From CAYLNK01 sp964384675 (GTDB lineage: Bacteria; Acidobacteriota; Thermoanaerobaculia; UBA5066), in contig CAYLNK010000004.1 of the NCBI GenBank assembly GCA_964384675.1, positions 1 to 62,318 on the forward strand: a DNA stretch of 62,318 nucleotides, in the 5' to 3' direction. This document shows, one piece after another, positions 16,402-25,121 of the stretch. The notes beneath the pieces are model-generated. The model ran no database searches, was not told the DNA's origin, and worked only from the letters and a program-made list of their open reading frames with translations. The translations under genes were made by a program, and so were the position numbers. The stretch's first letter is position 1, and every line of letters starts with the position of its first letter.

Positions 16402-17736
16402 ATGAGCGAGAACGTCTCCGAACGGACCGCCCGTTACACCTACGGCACCTGGCGCTTCCAGAAGGGCTGGAAGCCCCTCCACGTCACGCGCGCCGAGGGC
16501 TGCTACTTCTGGGACGCGGCCGGGAAGCGCTACCTCGACCTCTCCGCCCAGCTGATGTGCGTGAACCTGGGGCACCAGAACCCCGCGGTGGTGGAAGCGA
16601 TCTGCGCCCAGGCGCGCTCGCTCTCCTTCATCAGCCCGTCGCACGCCTGCGACGTGCGCGCGGACCTCGCCGAGAAGCTCCTCGGGGTCGTCCCGGCGGG
16701 GCTCGAGAAGTTCTTCTTCACGACGTCCGGCACCGAGGCGAACGAGGCGGCCATCAAGATCGCGCGGATGGTCACCGGGAAGCACAAGATCGTCGCGCGC
16801 TACACCTCGTACCACGGCTCGACGGCGGGCTCCATCGCCGCCACCGGGGACATGCGGCGCTGGTACGCGGAGCCGGCCGGGAAGATCCCGGGAGTCATCT
16901 TCGGGCCGGAGGTGAGCTGCTACCGCTGCCCGCTCGGCCGCACGTATCCGGAGTGCGACGTCGCGTGCGCGGACTACCTGGCGTACATGATCGACCACGA
17001 GGAGAACGTCGCCGCGGTGATCATCGAGCCAGTCGTCGGGACGAATGGCGTCCTGGTGCCGCCGAAGGAGTACCTGCCGCGCCTCGCCGAGCTCGCCAAG
17101 CGCCGCGGCGTCCTCCTGATCGCCGACGAGGTGATGTCGGGCTGGGGCCGCACCGGCGCCTGGTTCGCGGTCGACCACTGGGGCGTGAAGCCGGACATCC
17201 TGACGACCGCCAAGGGGATCACCGGCGCGCTCGCGCCGCTCGGCCTCGTCGCGACGACGAAGGCGGTGGCCGACCACTTCGACGACCACTTCTTCGCGCA
17301 CGGCCACACGTACGAAGCGCACCCCCTGACGCTCGCCCCCGCGATCGCCGCGATCGACGAGTACCGGCGGCTCGACCTGATCGAGGGGACGAAGCGGATG
17401 GGCGAGGTCTTCGGCCCGAAGCTCCGGGCGATGGCGGCCCGGCACCCGTCGGTCGGCGAGGTGCGCGGGATGGGTCTCTTCTGGGCGCTCGACCTCGTGA
17501 AGGACCGCGCCACGCGCGAGCCGTTCAACACGCCGCAGGACAAGGCGGCGCGCAAGCCGCTCGTCGTCGACGCGGTGACGGCGGACGCGATGTCGCGCGG
17601 CGTCTCGGTGCTCGGCTGGGTGAGCCACCTCGTGATCGCGCCGCCGCTGGTCGTGACGGAGGAGCAGCTCGACGAGGCGCTCGCCGTCCTCGATGCCTCG
17701 CTCACGCTGGCCGACGCGCAGGTGAATCCGGCCTGA
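16402..17736 (+). CDS. Class III pyridoxal-phosphate aminotransferase
   Basis: 444 residues, full length for the family. It shows TTSGTEANEAA (PLP phosphate contacts, about 111-121), SYHGSTAGS, IIEPVVGTNG, LIADEVMSGWGRTG and the Schiff-base lysine in TTAKGIT at Lys271, with the C-terminal GMGLFWALDL strand. The overall pattern resembles omega-amino-acid or taurine:pyruvate/2-oxoglutarate aminotransferases. An extra Cys-bearing segment (VSCYRCPLGRTYPECDVACAD, about 172-192) is found in a subset of these. The amino donor cannot be told from sequence. It is cytoplasmic. The gene follows the propeller gene by 36 bases and converges on the NHL gene with 12 bases between stops. Confidence 0.9.
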   Translation: MSENVSERTARYTYGTWRFQKGWKPLHVTRAEGCYFWDAAGKRYLDLSAQLMCVNLGHQNPAVVEAICAQARSLSFISPSHACDVRADLAEKLLGVVPAGLEKFFFTTSGTEANEAAIKIARMVTGKHKIVARYTSYHGSTAGSIAATGDMRRWYAEPAGKIPGVIFGPEVSCYRCPLGRTYPECDVACADYLAYMIDHEENVAAVIIEPVVGTNGVLVPPKEYLPRLAELAKRRGVLLIADEVMSGWGRTGAWFAVDHWGVKPDILTTAKGITGALAPLGLVATTKAVADHFDDHFFAHGHTYEAHPLTLAPAIAAIDEYRRLDLIEGTKRMGEVFGPKLRAMAARHPSVGEVRGMGLFWALDLVKDRATREPFNTPQDKAARKPLVVDAVTADAMSRGVSVLGWVSHLVIAPPLVVTEEQLDEALAVLDASLTLADAQVNPA

Positions 17737-17748
17737 GGCGCGGCGCGC

Positions 17749-20700
17749 TCAGGGCGGCCCGGGAGGCGTGAACGGAAGGACCAGGGGGTTCGCCGACTCC
17801 TGGTCGATCACGGTGGCGAGGCCGACGACGCGGCCCTCGCCGCCGGCCGCCTCGAGAAGGAGCGTCAGCCGGTCGAGGCGGAGATCCTCCCGCCGGAATG
17901 CCCGCGCGAAGACGTCGTTCACCTGGGTGCGCTGCCACGGCTCGAGCGTCCACGTCGCCTCGCCGAGCCGGTTCCCGAGCGCGTCGCGGAGAGCGGCGCG
18001 CACCGTCGCGGTCTTCCCCGAGACCTCGGTCAGGACCAGGTTCGTGCGGGAGCGCGGCCCCGACTCGAGGCCGATCGCGAGGGCGAGCGGCGTGGCGCCC
18101 ACACCCGTCGCACCCACACCCACCGCCTCCGGCGAGCGCGCGTGGAACGCGGCGAGGTCGGCCCCCTTCGCCCCGCGGGACGGGTCGAGCGGGTCGGCTG
18201 GAGTCGACACCACGGCGCGGACGGCGATCGCGCCCGTCTCCCCCTCGACCCGCAGCGGGCCCACGGTGGCTGAATCGGCGGGAAGGCCGAAGAGCCAGAC
18301 GATCGCGTCGCGGCCGCGTGCGACGGGGAGCGAGCCGCGGGCCGGCAGCGTGACGTCCGCGGCAGTCTCCCGCTCCGGGCCGCCGTCCGGGCTCGAGTAC
18401 CGGTAGACGAGTCGGAGGCGCGCGGGCACCTCGGCCCCGTTCGCGATCGCGAGGTCTGTGGTGAAGAACGTTCCCCGTGCTCCTGGCGCATGGACGATCG
18501 ACGGGACGACGAGCGGTAGGCCCGCGCCCGGCGTCCCGATCGGGACACCGGGAAGGGCCTGGAAGCTGCCTGAGCGATCGTCGATCCGCGTCGCGAGGAC
18601 GGCCGCGCGCCCGTGGCCCGAGACCGGCTCGACGCGCAGGCTGCCGTCGACGTCGCTCCACGGCAGCGGGAGCTGCGCCTGTCCGGCCGGCGGGACGTCG
18701 ACCTCCACGGAGCCTCGGTCACCGCCTTCGGCGTCGAGCATCCGGAGCCTCACGCGCGCCGAGGCGCCTGCGGTCTCGGCCAGGATGACGTTGACGCGGG
18801 TGCGCGCGTCGCTCCTCACGCCGGCCACGACGAGGGGCGGGGCTCCCTCCCCGGTGCCCGCGCCCGTCGAGACGATCGGGACCGCGGTGGCGTAGCCGGT
18901 CGATGGACCGCCCGGCGGCAGGCCCGCGGTGACGCTTCGCAGAGAGAGGACGCCCGCCGCGGCGACGGAGGAGCCGGCCGCGTCCGCGGGGGGCGGAGCG
19001 CTCCCGCCGACGAAGGCCGCGGGGGAGCGCACCTCGAGAAGGCCGGCGAGGTCGGAGGTGCCGAAGCTCTCGGCCACCACATCGCGCAGAGAGAGCGTCC
19101 GGAAGGCGGGCACGGTGACGGTGGCGCGCCGCGCGGCGATCCTCCCGTCCGTGCCGGGTGGCGTGAGGAAGAGCTCGAGCGAGGTCGGGTCGGGGCTCGA
19201 GCTCGTCACGAAGAGGTCGCTCACGAACGTGGCGCCGAGCCCCTCCTTGTGGACGACGCTCGGCACCACGAACGCCGTCTCGTCGCGTGCCGTCGCGCCG
19301 TGGCCCACGACGGTGACACCGTCGCGCGGGGCGCGCGCGCGGATCTCCAGCGAGGCGCGGTCCTCCGGCCCACCTCCGGCCGCGGAGAGCGTCAGCACCG
19401 CGCTCGACGGCAGCGGGTAGTCGGCGGCTTCGAAGCGGGCGCCGTCGACGCGGACCGGGAGGAGCCGCGCTTCACCGGGGAGGAGCGGCTCTCCGAGGAC
19501 GCTCCACTCCGCGTCGAGCCAGGAGGCGCCGGGCCCGAGGCTCGGGACGACGGTGAGCGGCGCCGTGCCGGCGTTCCTGACCGTGACGGCGCCCGAGGTC
19601 CCGGCGTCGAGCGCGATCGACGGCGCGTCGAAGCGGGGCCGGCCCCCGGCGGCCAGGCTCGCGACCGAGAGGAAGATCGGGACCGAGGTCGAGTCGAACG
19701 ACGACTCGACGACGAGGCGGTCGGCGCGGAGGCCGGACGAGGCGGTCGTTCCGGGGCGCGCCGTGAGGAGGACGTTGACGGACGCGCCCGGCTCGATCGT
19801 GGCCGCGCGCGACGCGAGGTCGAAGGCGCCCTTCTCCAGCCGCAGCGCGACCTTCAGCGTGGAGCCTCCGGTGTTCTCGACGCGGACCGGCAGCGGCGGA
19901 GGCGTCGTGCCCGGCGCCGCGTTCCACGGCGTCGCCGGCAGCGACAGGAGGAGGCCAGGGAGAGGCGTCACGACGTCGATCGTCGACGGCTCGCCGAACG
20001 GCCCCGATCCGCACCCCGTGACGCCCGCGGCACGGACGAAGAGGCTCCCGGGCCTCGCGCCGGACGGGAAGGCGACGGCGCGTCGCGGGCCCGTGGTGTC
20101 GAGGAGGAGAGAACCCGGAGCGAAGTCGAGGCTCGTGGCGACCTGTAGGCGGTAGCGGCCGCTCGCGTCCCGGCCGAAGAGGTCGGAGGCGAGCACCGGC
20201 ACCGGACGCCCCGCTGGGATGTCGCCGCCGGGCGCCGAGAGGTGAGGGGGTGCCCCCGTGCAGGGCGCGTCGACGGGGAGGACGTCGACCGACCCGAGTT
20301 CCGTGTAGAGGCGCCCCGGACGTGTCGGCGTGAGCGTGAGGGTGAAGGCCACGAGAGACTCGCCCGAGCGGACGGCGGGTGTCCGCACCGAGCAGATGAC
20401 GTAACCCTGTCGAAAGGGCTCGCACGAGTCCGGTGGCGGCTCCAGCCTGGCATCCGACGGCAGAAAGAGGCGTCTGGCGTCGGGGGGAGCGTCCACCGAT
20501 CCCTGGTTCCAGATCCGGAGCGTCAGGACGACGGTCTCGCCGGCTCGAACAGGGTCCGGCGTGGCGCGTGTCTGGTAGGTGAGGCGGGGGCCGGAGAAGA
20601 CGTACGCGGGCTCCGCCGTCGCCGAGTCGTCGTCCGGTTCGGGGTCGGCGCCATCGCTCTCGACCCTCACCCAGGCGGACGTCGGAGACTCCGTGGCGAA

Positions 20701-23220
20701 CGTGACCGTGACGGCGGCCCCTTCGGGGAGCGTCCCGAGCTCACACGCTTCGGTGACGCAGCGCCCGGTGCTCGAGATGACCGGGACGTCGGGACTGACG
20801 GTGCGCAGGAGCCTCACGTTCGCGGCCACGCCAGGGCCGAGGTTCCGCACCGTGGCGTCGAAGACCACCGGACCCTGGTTCGGAGGGGTCGTGCTCTGGA
20901 ACCGGCCCGCGAGCGACACGCTCAGGTTCGCGCGGCTCGGGGTGCGGGTGATCCGTGCGGCCGTGGAGCTCGCGGTACCGCAATCGTCCTGAATGCCCAC
21001 CCAGTACGGCGAGGACGGCTGGTCGCCGGCGACGACGAGCGTCGGTCCCGTCGCGCCCGGCACGGGCCGCGAGACGTCTCCGGTCTCTCCGCGGAACCAC
21101 TGGAAGCGCAGTGCGCCCGTGCCGGCGCGGACGGTGACCGAGACGACAGCGTCTTCCGAGACGAGCACCGTCCGGTCGGCCGGCTGTCGCGTGATCGTCG
21201 GGCCAGCGCACGGCCCCCCGGCCGACGGCGGAACGACGATCCGGAGCCGGCCGTTGTCGCGGTCCGCGATCATCAGCTCACCGCCGGGGCCGAGGCCGAG
21301 CGCGCTCGGCGACGAAAGCCGCGCGGCGGTCGCGAGGCCGCCGTCGCCGGAGAAACCAGGCTGGAGGCGCGGCTCGCTGCCGGCCAGGGTCTCCTGCGCA
21401 CCGGTGGTGAGGTCGATCCGCCGGATACGGTGGCCATCCGCGACGAGAATCCCGCCGGTCCCGTCGGGCTGGAAGACCCCGCGCGGCGCCAGGAGCTCCT
21501 GGTCGAGGGTCGATTGTCTGGTGGCGTCCCCGACGAGCGTCTCGAGCCGCCCCTCGCGGACACGCCTCAGGAAGGCGAGGCCCCCTCGCGTGTCCGGTTC
21601 GTCGTGCCGTGTTCCCTCTGCGAGGATCAGATTCCCGGCTCGGTCGAATCCGATGCCCTGGATGCAGCCGAGCTCGACGTTCGTGGCCACCTCTCCGTCG
21701 CCGCCGCCAGCGACGTCGCAGAAGTCGTACTCGGGCGGAACGGTGCCTACACCCTGGGTGCTGCCGGCCACGTACCGGAACACGCCGTCGGGGTCGAGCC
21801 TCTTGATCCTCTTGTTGTCCACGAGGTGGAGCGCTCCGCCCGGATCGAAGGCCATGAGGCTCGTCTTCACGCCGGCGATGGTCCGAAAGAGCCCCGTGAC
21901 CGCGTCGACCCGGAACAGACGCGCGTTCGTGACGTCGTCGACGAAGATGTTGCCGCTCCGGTCGACCGCGAGGGCGGAGGGAGAGAAGGACGCGCTCAAC
22001 GCGGGGACGTTCTCCTGTCCGTCCCACGTCGGCTTGCCGGTGCCGGCCACGGTGGTGACGCGGCCGTCCTTGACCTTCAGGATCCGGGAGTGGCCGCCAT
22101 CGGCGACGAGCCATCCGCCGTCGACGTCCTGGGCGAACCCGGAGATCCGGCCGAAGACGGCTTCGAGCGCGGGGCCGTCCGGAAGGGGGACCCGCCCACC
22201 GGCCATGCGCTCCGGCACCGTCGTGCCGGCTCGATAGACGACGATCTGATTCCGCTCGTCGGGGTAGTACGTCATGTAGACGTCCTGGGTCTCCAGGAGG
22301 TAGACGCGCCCGTCGTCGTCGGCGGCCATCCAGCGCCCGGGCTTGTAGGCGAGGGGCCGCTCGAAGTGCGTTCGGATCTCGCGGGTGAGAAGGTCGATGC
22401 GCAGACACTTCGTACCGGACATCGCGTACAGGAACCGGCTGGACGGGTCGATCGCGACGGGGCCCGGTCCGTCCAGCGTGGCGAATACAGTGAGCGTCCC
22501 CGAGGGGTCCACCTTGCGGATCTCGTACTTTGGGACGCCGGAGGAGTACCAGGCGACAGGGGCGTACAGGTTGCCGAAGTCGTCGGCGCCGACGCTGCCG
22601 GCGAGGAACTCGCCAGATCGGAGGGCATCGACGCTCCGGATCCTCCCGTCTCCTCGCGAGACGCGCTGCACGATCACGCTTGCGTAGATCCCCTGGCCGG
22701 CGACGAGGAGGTCGCCGTTCCCCGCGACGGCGATCTGGGACGGTCGAAACAGCAGCGCCGCGGTCGCCGGGCCGCCCACTCCCTGACGATCCGCCGGATG
22801 CCCTCCGCCGGCGACCGTGGAGATCACTCCGGTCGCGGCGTCGATCCTGCGGATGCGGTTGCTATCGGTGTCGCTGACGAAGAGGTTGCCGTCGCGGTCC
22901 ACCGCCACCGCGCTGGGGGCTCGCAGGGTCGCGTCCCGGGCGGGTCCGCCGTCGCCCGCGAAGCCGTAGCCCCCGTTCCCTGCCACCACGCGGAGCGCGC
23001 CGGTGTCGTCGATGCGGTAGACGCGGTTCAGCCGGCGATCGGCGAAATACACCGTCGAGCCGCGAACGGCGATCCCGGCGGGGGACTCGAGTCCGACGGC
23101 GAGCGCCGTCCGTCCTTCGAGGCTGCCACCCCCCGCGAGCGTGTCGATCCGCTGGGCGTGGACAGGAAGGGAGAGGCCCGTGGCGAGGAGCGCCACGAGA
23201 GGCGTCGGCCGGAAGCGCAT
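17749..23220 (-). CDS. Giant secreted NHL-propeller / Ig-like repeat protein
   Basis: 1,823 residues from ATG 23220, which begins a clean signal peptide (MRFRPTPLVALLATGLSLPV then HAQ). Residues ~25-665 are NHL repeats (e.g. PSAVAVDRDGNLFVSDTDSN, IRRIDAATGVISTVAGGG). About 668-765 is an Ig-like domain (TITRQPADRTVLVSEDA). About 775-1000 are CARDB/DUF11-like sandwiches, followed by further beta-sandwich modules. The C-terminus holds two ~255-residue copies of one module starting VVPSVVHKEG (about 1318) and VVPSIVHAPG (about 1573), each containing an RTRVNVIL / RSRTNLVL strand. No catalytic motif is seen, so a surface or extracellular binding or scaffold role is likely. No LPxTG or PEP-type anchor is visible. 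In-frame sequence upstream of 23220 is shadow over the neighbouring ATPase gene. Confidence 0.85.
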   Translation of the reverse strand: MRFRPTPLVALLATGLSLPVHAQRIDTLAGGGSLEGRTALAVGLESPAGIAVRGSTVYFADRRLNRVYRIDDTGALRVVAGNGGYGFAGDGGPARDATLRAPSAVAVDRDGNLFVSDTDSNRIRRIDAATGVISTVAGGGHPADRQGVGGPATAALLFRPSQIAVAGNGDLLVAGQGIYASVIVQRVSRGDGRIRSVDALRSGEFLAGSVGADDFGNLYAPVAWYSSGVPKYEIRKVDPSGTLTVFATLDGPGPVAIDPSSRFLYAMSGTKCLRIDLLTREIRTHFERPLAYKPGRWMAADDDGRVYLLETQDVYMTYYPDERNQIVVYRAGTTVPERMAGGRVPLPDGPALEAVFGRISGFAQDVDGGWLVADGGHSRILKVKDGRVTTVAGTGKPTWDGQENVPALSASFSPSALAVDRSGNIFVDDVTNARLFRVDAVTGLFRTIAGVKTSLMAFDPGGALHLVDNKRIKRLDPDGVFRYVAGSTQGVGTVPPEYDFCDVAGGGDGEVATNVELGCIQGIGFDRAGNLILAEGTRHDEPDTRGGLAFLRRVREGRLETLVGDATRQSTLDQELLAPRGVFQPDGTGGILVADGHRIRRIDLTTGAQETLAGSEPRLQPGFSGDGGLATAARLSSPSALGLGPGGELMIADRDNGRLRIVVPPSAGGPCAGPTITRQPADRTVLVSEDAVVSVTVRAGTGALRFQWFRGETGDVSRPVPGATGPTLVVAGDQPSSPYWVGIQDDCGTASSTAARITRTPSRANLSVSLAGRFQSTTPPNQGPVVFDATVRNLGPGVAANVRLLRTVSPDVPVISSTGRCVTEACELGTLPEGAAVTVTFATESPTSAWVRVESDGADPEPDDDSATAEPAYVFSGPRLTYQTRATPDPVRAGETVVLTLRIWNQGSVDAPPDARRLFLPSDARLEPPPDSCEPFRQGYVICSVRTPAVRSGESLVAFTLTLTPTRPGRLYTELGSVDVLPVDAPCTGAPPHLSAPGGDIPAGRPVPVLASDLFGRDASGRYRLQVATSLDFAPGSLLLDTTGPRRAVAFPSGARPGSLFVRAAGVTGCGSGPFGEPSTIDVVTPLPGLLLSLPATPWNAAPGTTPPPLPVRVENTGGSTLKVALRLEKGAFDLASRAATIEPGASVNVLLTARPGTTASSGLRADRLVVESSFDSTSVPIFLSVASLAAGGRPRFDAPSIALDAGTSGAVTVRNAGTAPLTVVPSLGPGASWLDAEWSVLGEPLLPGEARLLPVRVDGARFEAADYPLPSSAVLTLSAAGGGPEDRASLEIRARAPRDGVTVVGHGATARDETAFVVPSVVHKEGLGATFVSDLFVTSSSPDPTSLELFLTPPGTDGRIAARRATVTVPAFRTLSLRDVVAESFGTSDLAGLLEVRSPAAFVGGSAPPPADAAGSSVAAAGVLSLRSVTAGLPPGGPSTGYATAVPIVSTGAGTGEGAPPLVVAGVRSDARTRVNVILAETAGASARVRLRMLDAEGGDRGSVEVDVPPAGQAQLPLPWSDVDGSLRVEPVSGHGRAAVLATRIDDRSGSFQALPGVPIGTPGAGLPLVVPSIVHAPGARGTFFTTDLAIANGAEVPARLRLVYRYSSPDGGPERETAADVTLPARGSLPVARGRDAIVWLFGLPADSATVGPLRVEGETGAIAVRAVVSTPADPLDPSRGAKGADLAAFHARSPEAVGVGATGVGATPLALAIGLESGPRSRTNLVLTEVSGKTATVRAALRDALGNRLGEATWTLEPWQRTQVNDVFARAFRREDLRLDRLTLLLEAAGGEGRVVGLATVIDQESANPLVLPFTPPGPP

Positions 23221-23261
23221 CGAAGGAGAGTGTCGCGGCGGGACGCCGCCTTTCGTGCGCT

Positions 23262-24602
23262 TCAGCGCTTCGGGCGTCGAGGGCGCGAACGCCTCCCCGC
23301 CGGGCGGCTCCGCAGGGTCCCCTTCGTCCTGGCCGGCTTCGTCGCCGCCGGCTCGCGCGAGATCGCGTCCCACGGCATGGCGTGGTCGTTCTCGGAGAGC
23401 GGGAGCATCGACTCGCACGGCGCGACGACGAGACCCTTCGCGATCCTGAGGCGCGGGTACGTCTTGCGGAACGCGGTGATTCCGGACGTGTCGCCGCGGG
23501 TCGGCCGGCTCGCCGCCTTCACCTCGATCGGGTAGAAGACCCCGTCCCGCTCCAAGAGGAGGTCCACCTCGGCGCCACCCGCCGACCGCCAGTGGTGGAG
23601 GATCGGACGTGGCGACATGAGGGAGATCGCCTTCCTCACCTCGCCGAAGACCGCCGTCTCGAAGAGGGCCCCCCACGCGGGGTGGCTCGACACGGCGTTC
23701 GGCGTGGAGATCGCGAGCGACCAGCAGGCCATGCCGGTGTCGCTCACGTAGCCCTTGGCCTTGCCCGCGACCCGCTTCACCGTGTTGCCGGAGTACGCCG
23801 GGATCTCGTGCCACTGGAACGTCGCCATGAGGATGTCGAGCCATCGCTGCGCGGTCTGCGGCGTCACCCCGATCTCCCGGCCGAGCTGCGAGCGGTTCAC
23901 CTCCTGGGCCGTGAGGGCCGCCGCCAGCCGGACGAAGCGTCCGAATTGCTGCCAGTCGGAAACGTCCGCGAGGAGCCGCGCGTCGCGCTCGACGTAGGTC
24001 CGCTGATACGCCATCTGGAAATCGGGAATCGTGGCGAGAGGGAGGAACTCGGCCTCGGGCATCGAGCCGCGCCACAGACGTTCGAAGAGAGAGCGTTGGC
24101 TCGGCAGGCGCGACAGCCCGAGCCGCACGACGTCCTCCGGCGAGTCGAGCCACGCGGCGAGCCAGTGACGGGCGTCGAGCGTTCCGGTCGCCTCCATCAG
24201 GGAGAAGCCTTCGAGATCGAGGAAGGCGACACGGCCGGCGAGGCTCTCGGCGATCGACCGGAGCACCCCCCACTGCTGGGAGCCGGTGAGCACGTACTGG
24301 CCCGGGCTCCGGTTCCGGTCGATCCGCCGCTTGAGCGACGGGAGGAGCTCGGGAGCGTACTGGATCTCGTCGAGGACGAGGGGGGGCCTGTGGCTGTCGA
24401 GGAACAGCTCGGGATCCCGCCGCGCGTTCTCGACGTCGACGACGGGGTCGAAGACGACGACGTCGGCTCTCCCCTCGAAGAAGTGCGCGAGGAGCGTGCT
24501 CTTCCCGACCTGCCTGGCTCCCGTGACGACCACGGCGGGAAAGGTCGACAGGAGCTCCCCGAGACGTGAGGACGCGACCCTGGCGCGAAACATATCTTGC
24601 AT
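23262..24602 (-). CDS. ATP-binding protein, AAA_14 plus DUF4143
   Basis: 446 residues when started at ATG 24602 (M-Q-D-M-F); a second ATG at 24593 is also possible. Walker A GARQVGKST lies at 28-36, Walker B-like PPLVLDEIQYAP near 75-86, and sensor-like YVLTGSQQ follows. The C-terminal half is DUF4143, with the end VDLLLERDGVFYPIEVKAAS resembling a PD-(D/E)xK-type nuclease core (D...E-x-K). The extreme C-terminus is Arg/Lys/Pro-rich. Proteins of this build are widespread, mobile and of unknown role, sometimes linked to defence or toxin-like functions. The gene is divergent from the ATL gene, and the 67-bp space between them holds a perfect 17-bp dyad. Local base composition at its 5' end is more AT-rich than its surroundings, consistent with transfer. 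Confidence 0.87.
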   Translation of the reverse strand: MQDMFRARVASSRLGELLSTFPAVVVTGARQVGKSTLLAHFFEGRADVVVFDPVVDVENARRDPELFLDSHRPPLVLDEIQYAPELLPSLKRRIDRNRSPGQYVLTGSQQWGVLRSIAESLAGRVAFLDLEGFSLMEATGTLDARHWLAAWLDSPEDVVRLGLSRLPSQRSLFERLWRGSMPEAEFLPLATIPDFQMAYQRTYVERDARLLADVSDWQQFGRFVRLAAALTAQEVNRSQLGREIGVTPQTAQRWLDILMATFQWHEIPAYSGNTVKRVAGKAKGYVSDTGMACWSLAISTPNAVSSHPAWGALFETAVFGEVRKAISLMSPRPILHHWRSAGGAEVDLLLERDGVFYPIEVKAASRPTRGDTSGITAFRKTYPRLRIAKGLVVAPCESMLPLSENDHAMPWDAISREPAATKPARTKGTLRSRPAGRRSRPRRPKR

Positions 24603-24604
24603 TT

Positions 24605-24621
24605 TGATGATGCCATCATCA
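24605..24621. promoter_or_regulatory. Perfect TGATGATG-c-CATCATCA dyad between divergent genes
   Basis: Two 8-base arms with a single central base lie 3 bases upstream of the ATPase start codon at 24602 and 49 bases upstream of the ATL start. This is an AT-rich patch in a GC-rich region. The position, overlapping the ATPase ribosome-binding region, would suit an operator or an mRNA hairpin limiting its translation. The regulator is unknown. Confidence 0.45.
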
Positions 24622-24669
24622 TTTCGCAAGAGATTCGTCCGGCTCTGGCAGGATGAGACGATCCGGTGC

Positions 24670-25074
24670 ATGGCGCGAGAGCGGATCACGGTGCCCACGA
24701 CCACGCACGAGCGGATCTACGCCGCCGTCCGCGCCATCCCGCGCGGGAAGGTCGCGACGTACGGGCAGGTGGCGGACCTCGCCGGCCTCCCGGGCCACGC
24801 GCGGCTCGTCGGCTACGCGCTCCACGCGCTGCCCGACGGCTTCGACGTGCCGTGGCAGCGGGTGCTGAACGCGCGGGGCGAGGTGAGCCCGCGGGTGATC
24901 CCCGGCGCCGACGGCCATCAGCGGGCCGTGCTGGAACGCGAAGGCGTCGTCTTCGACGGGAAGGGGCGCGTCGACCTCGAACGCTGCCGCTGGGAGGGCC
25001 CGGGGCGGCCGCGACGGCCTGCGCGACCGTCCCGCTCCTCGGGCTCGTCCCGTCCGGCCCGCCCTCGGCGGTAA
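24670..25074 (+). CDS. Alkyltransferase-like protein (ATL, MGMT family without the acceptor cysteine)
   Basis: 134 residues. It matches the DNA-binding domain of O6-alkylguanine-DNA alkyltransferase: IYAAVRAIPRGKVATYGQVADLAG (winged helix; here about 15-38), ARLVGYALHAL with the Arg-finger-type Arg, and PWQRV where the repair enzymes have PCHRV. Trp62 replaces the acceptor Cys, the defining trait of ATL proteins. These do not remove alkyl groups but bind O6-alkylguanine and hand it to nucleotide excision repair. The C-terminal ~25 residues are an Arg/Pro/Ser-rich extension. The start at ATG 24670 fits the family; in-frame upstream sequence is not conserved-looking. Confidence 0.9.
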   Translation: MARERITVPTTTHERIYAAVRAIPRGKVATYGQVADLAGLPGHARLVGYALHALPDGFDVPWQRVLNARGEVSPRVIPGADGHQRAVLEREGVVFDGKGRVDLERCRWEGPGRPRRPARPSRSSGSSRPARPRR

Positions 25075-25121
25075 GCTCGCCGCTCCGTGACGATCGCCGC
25101 GCCCCTCCGGGAGTGCCCCCG

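Noticed and set aside
20242..23535. Open plus-strand frame of about 1,100 codons
   Set aside because: Antisense shadow of the NHL protein gene; no hydrophobic or motif pattern.
23221..24273. In-frame upstream extension of the NHL gene
   Set aside because: It overlaps the ATPase gene in another frame and reads as Arg/Pro-rich shadow; a clean signal peptide begins at 23220.
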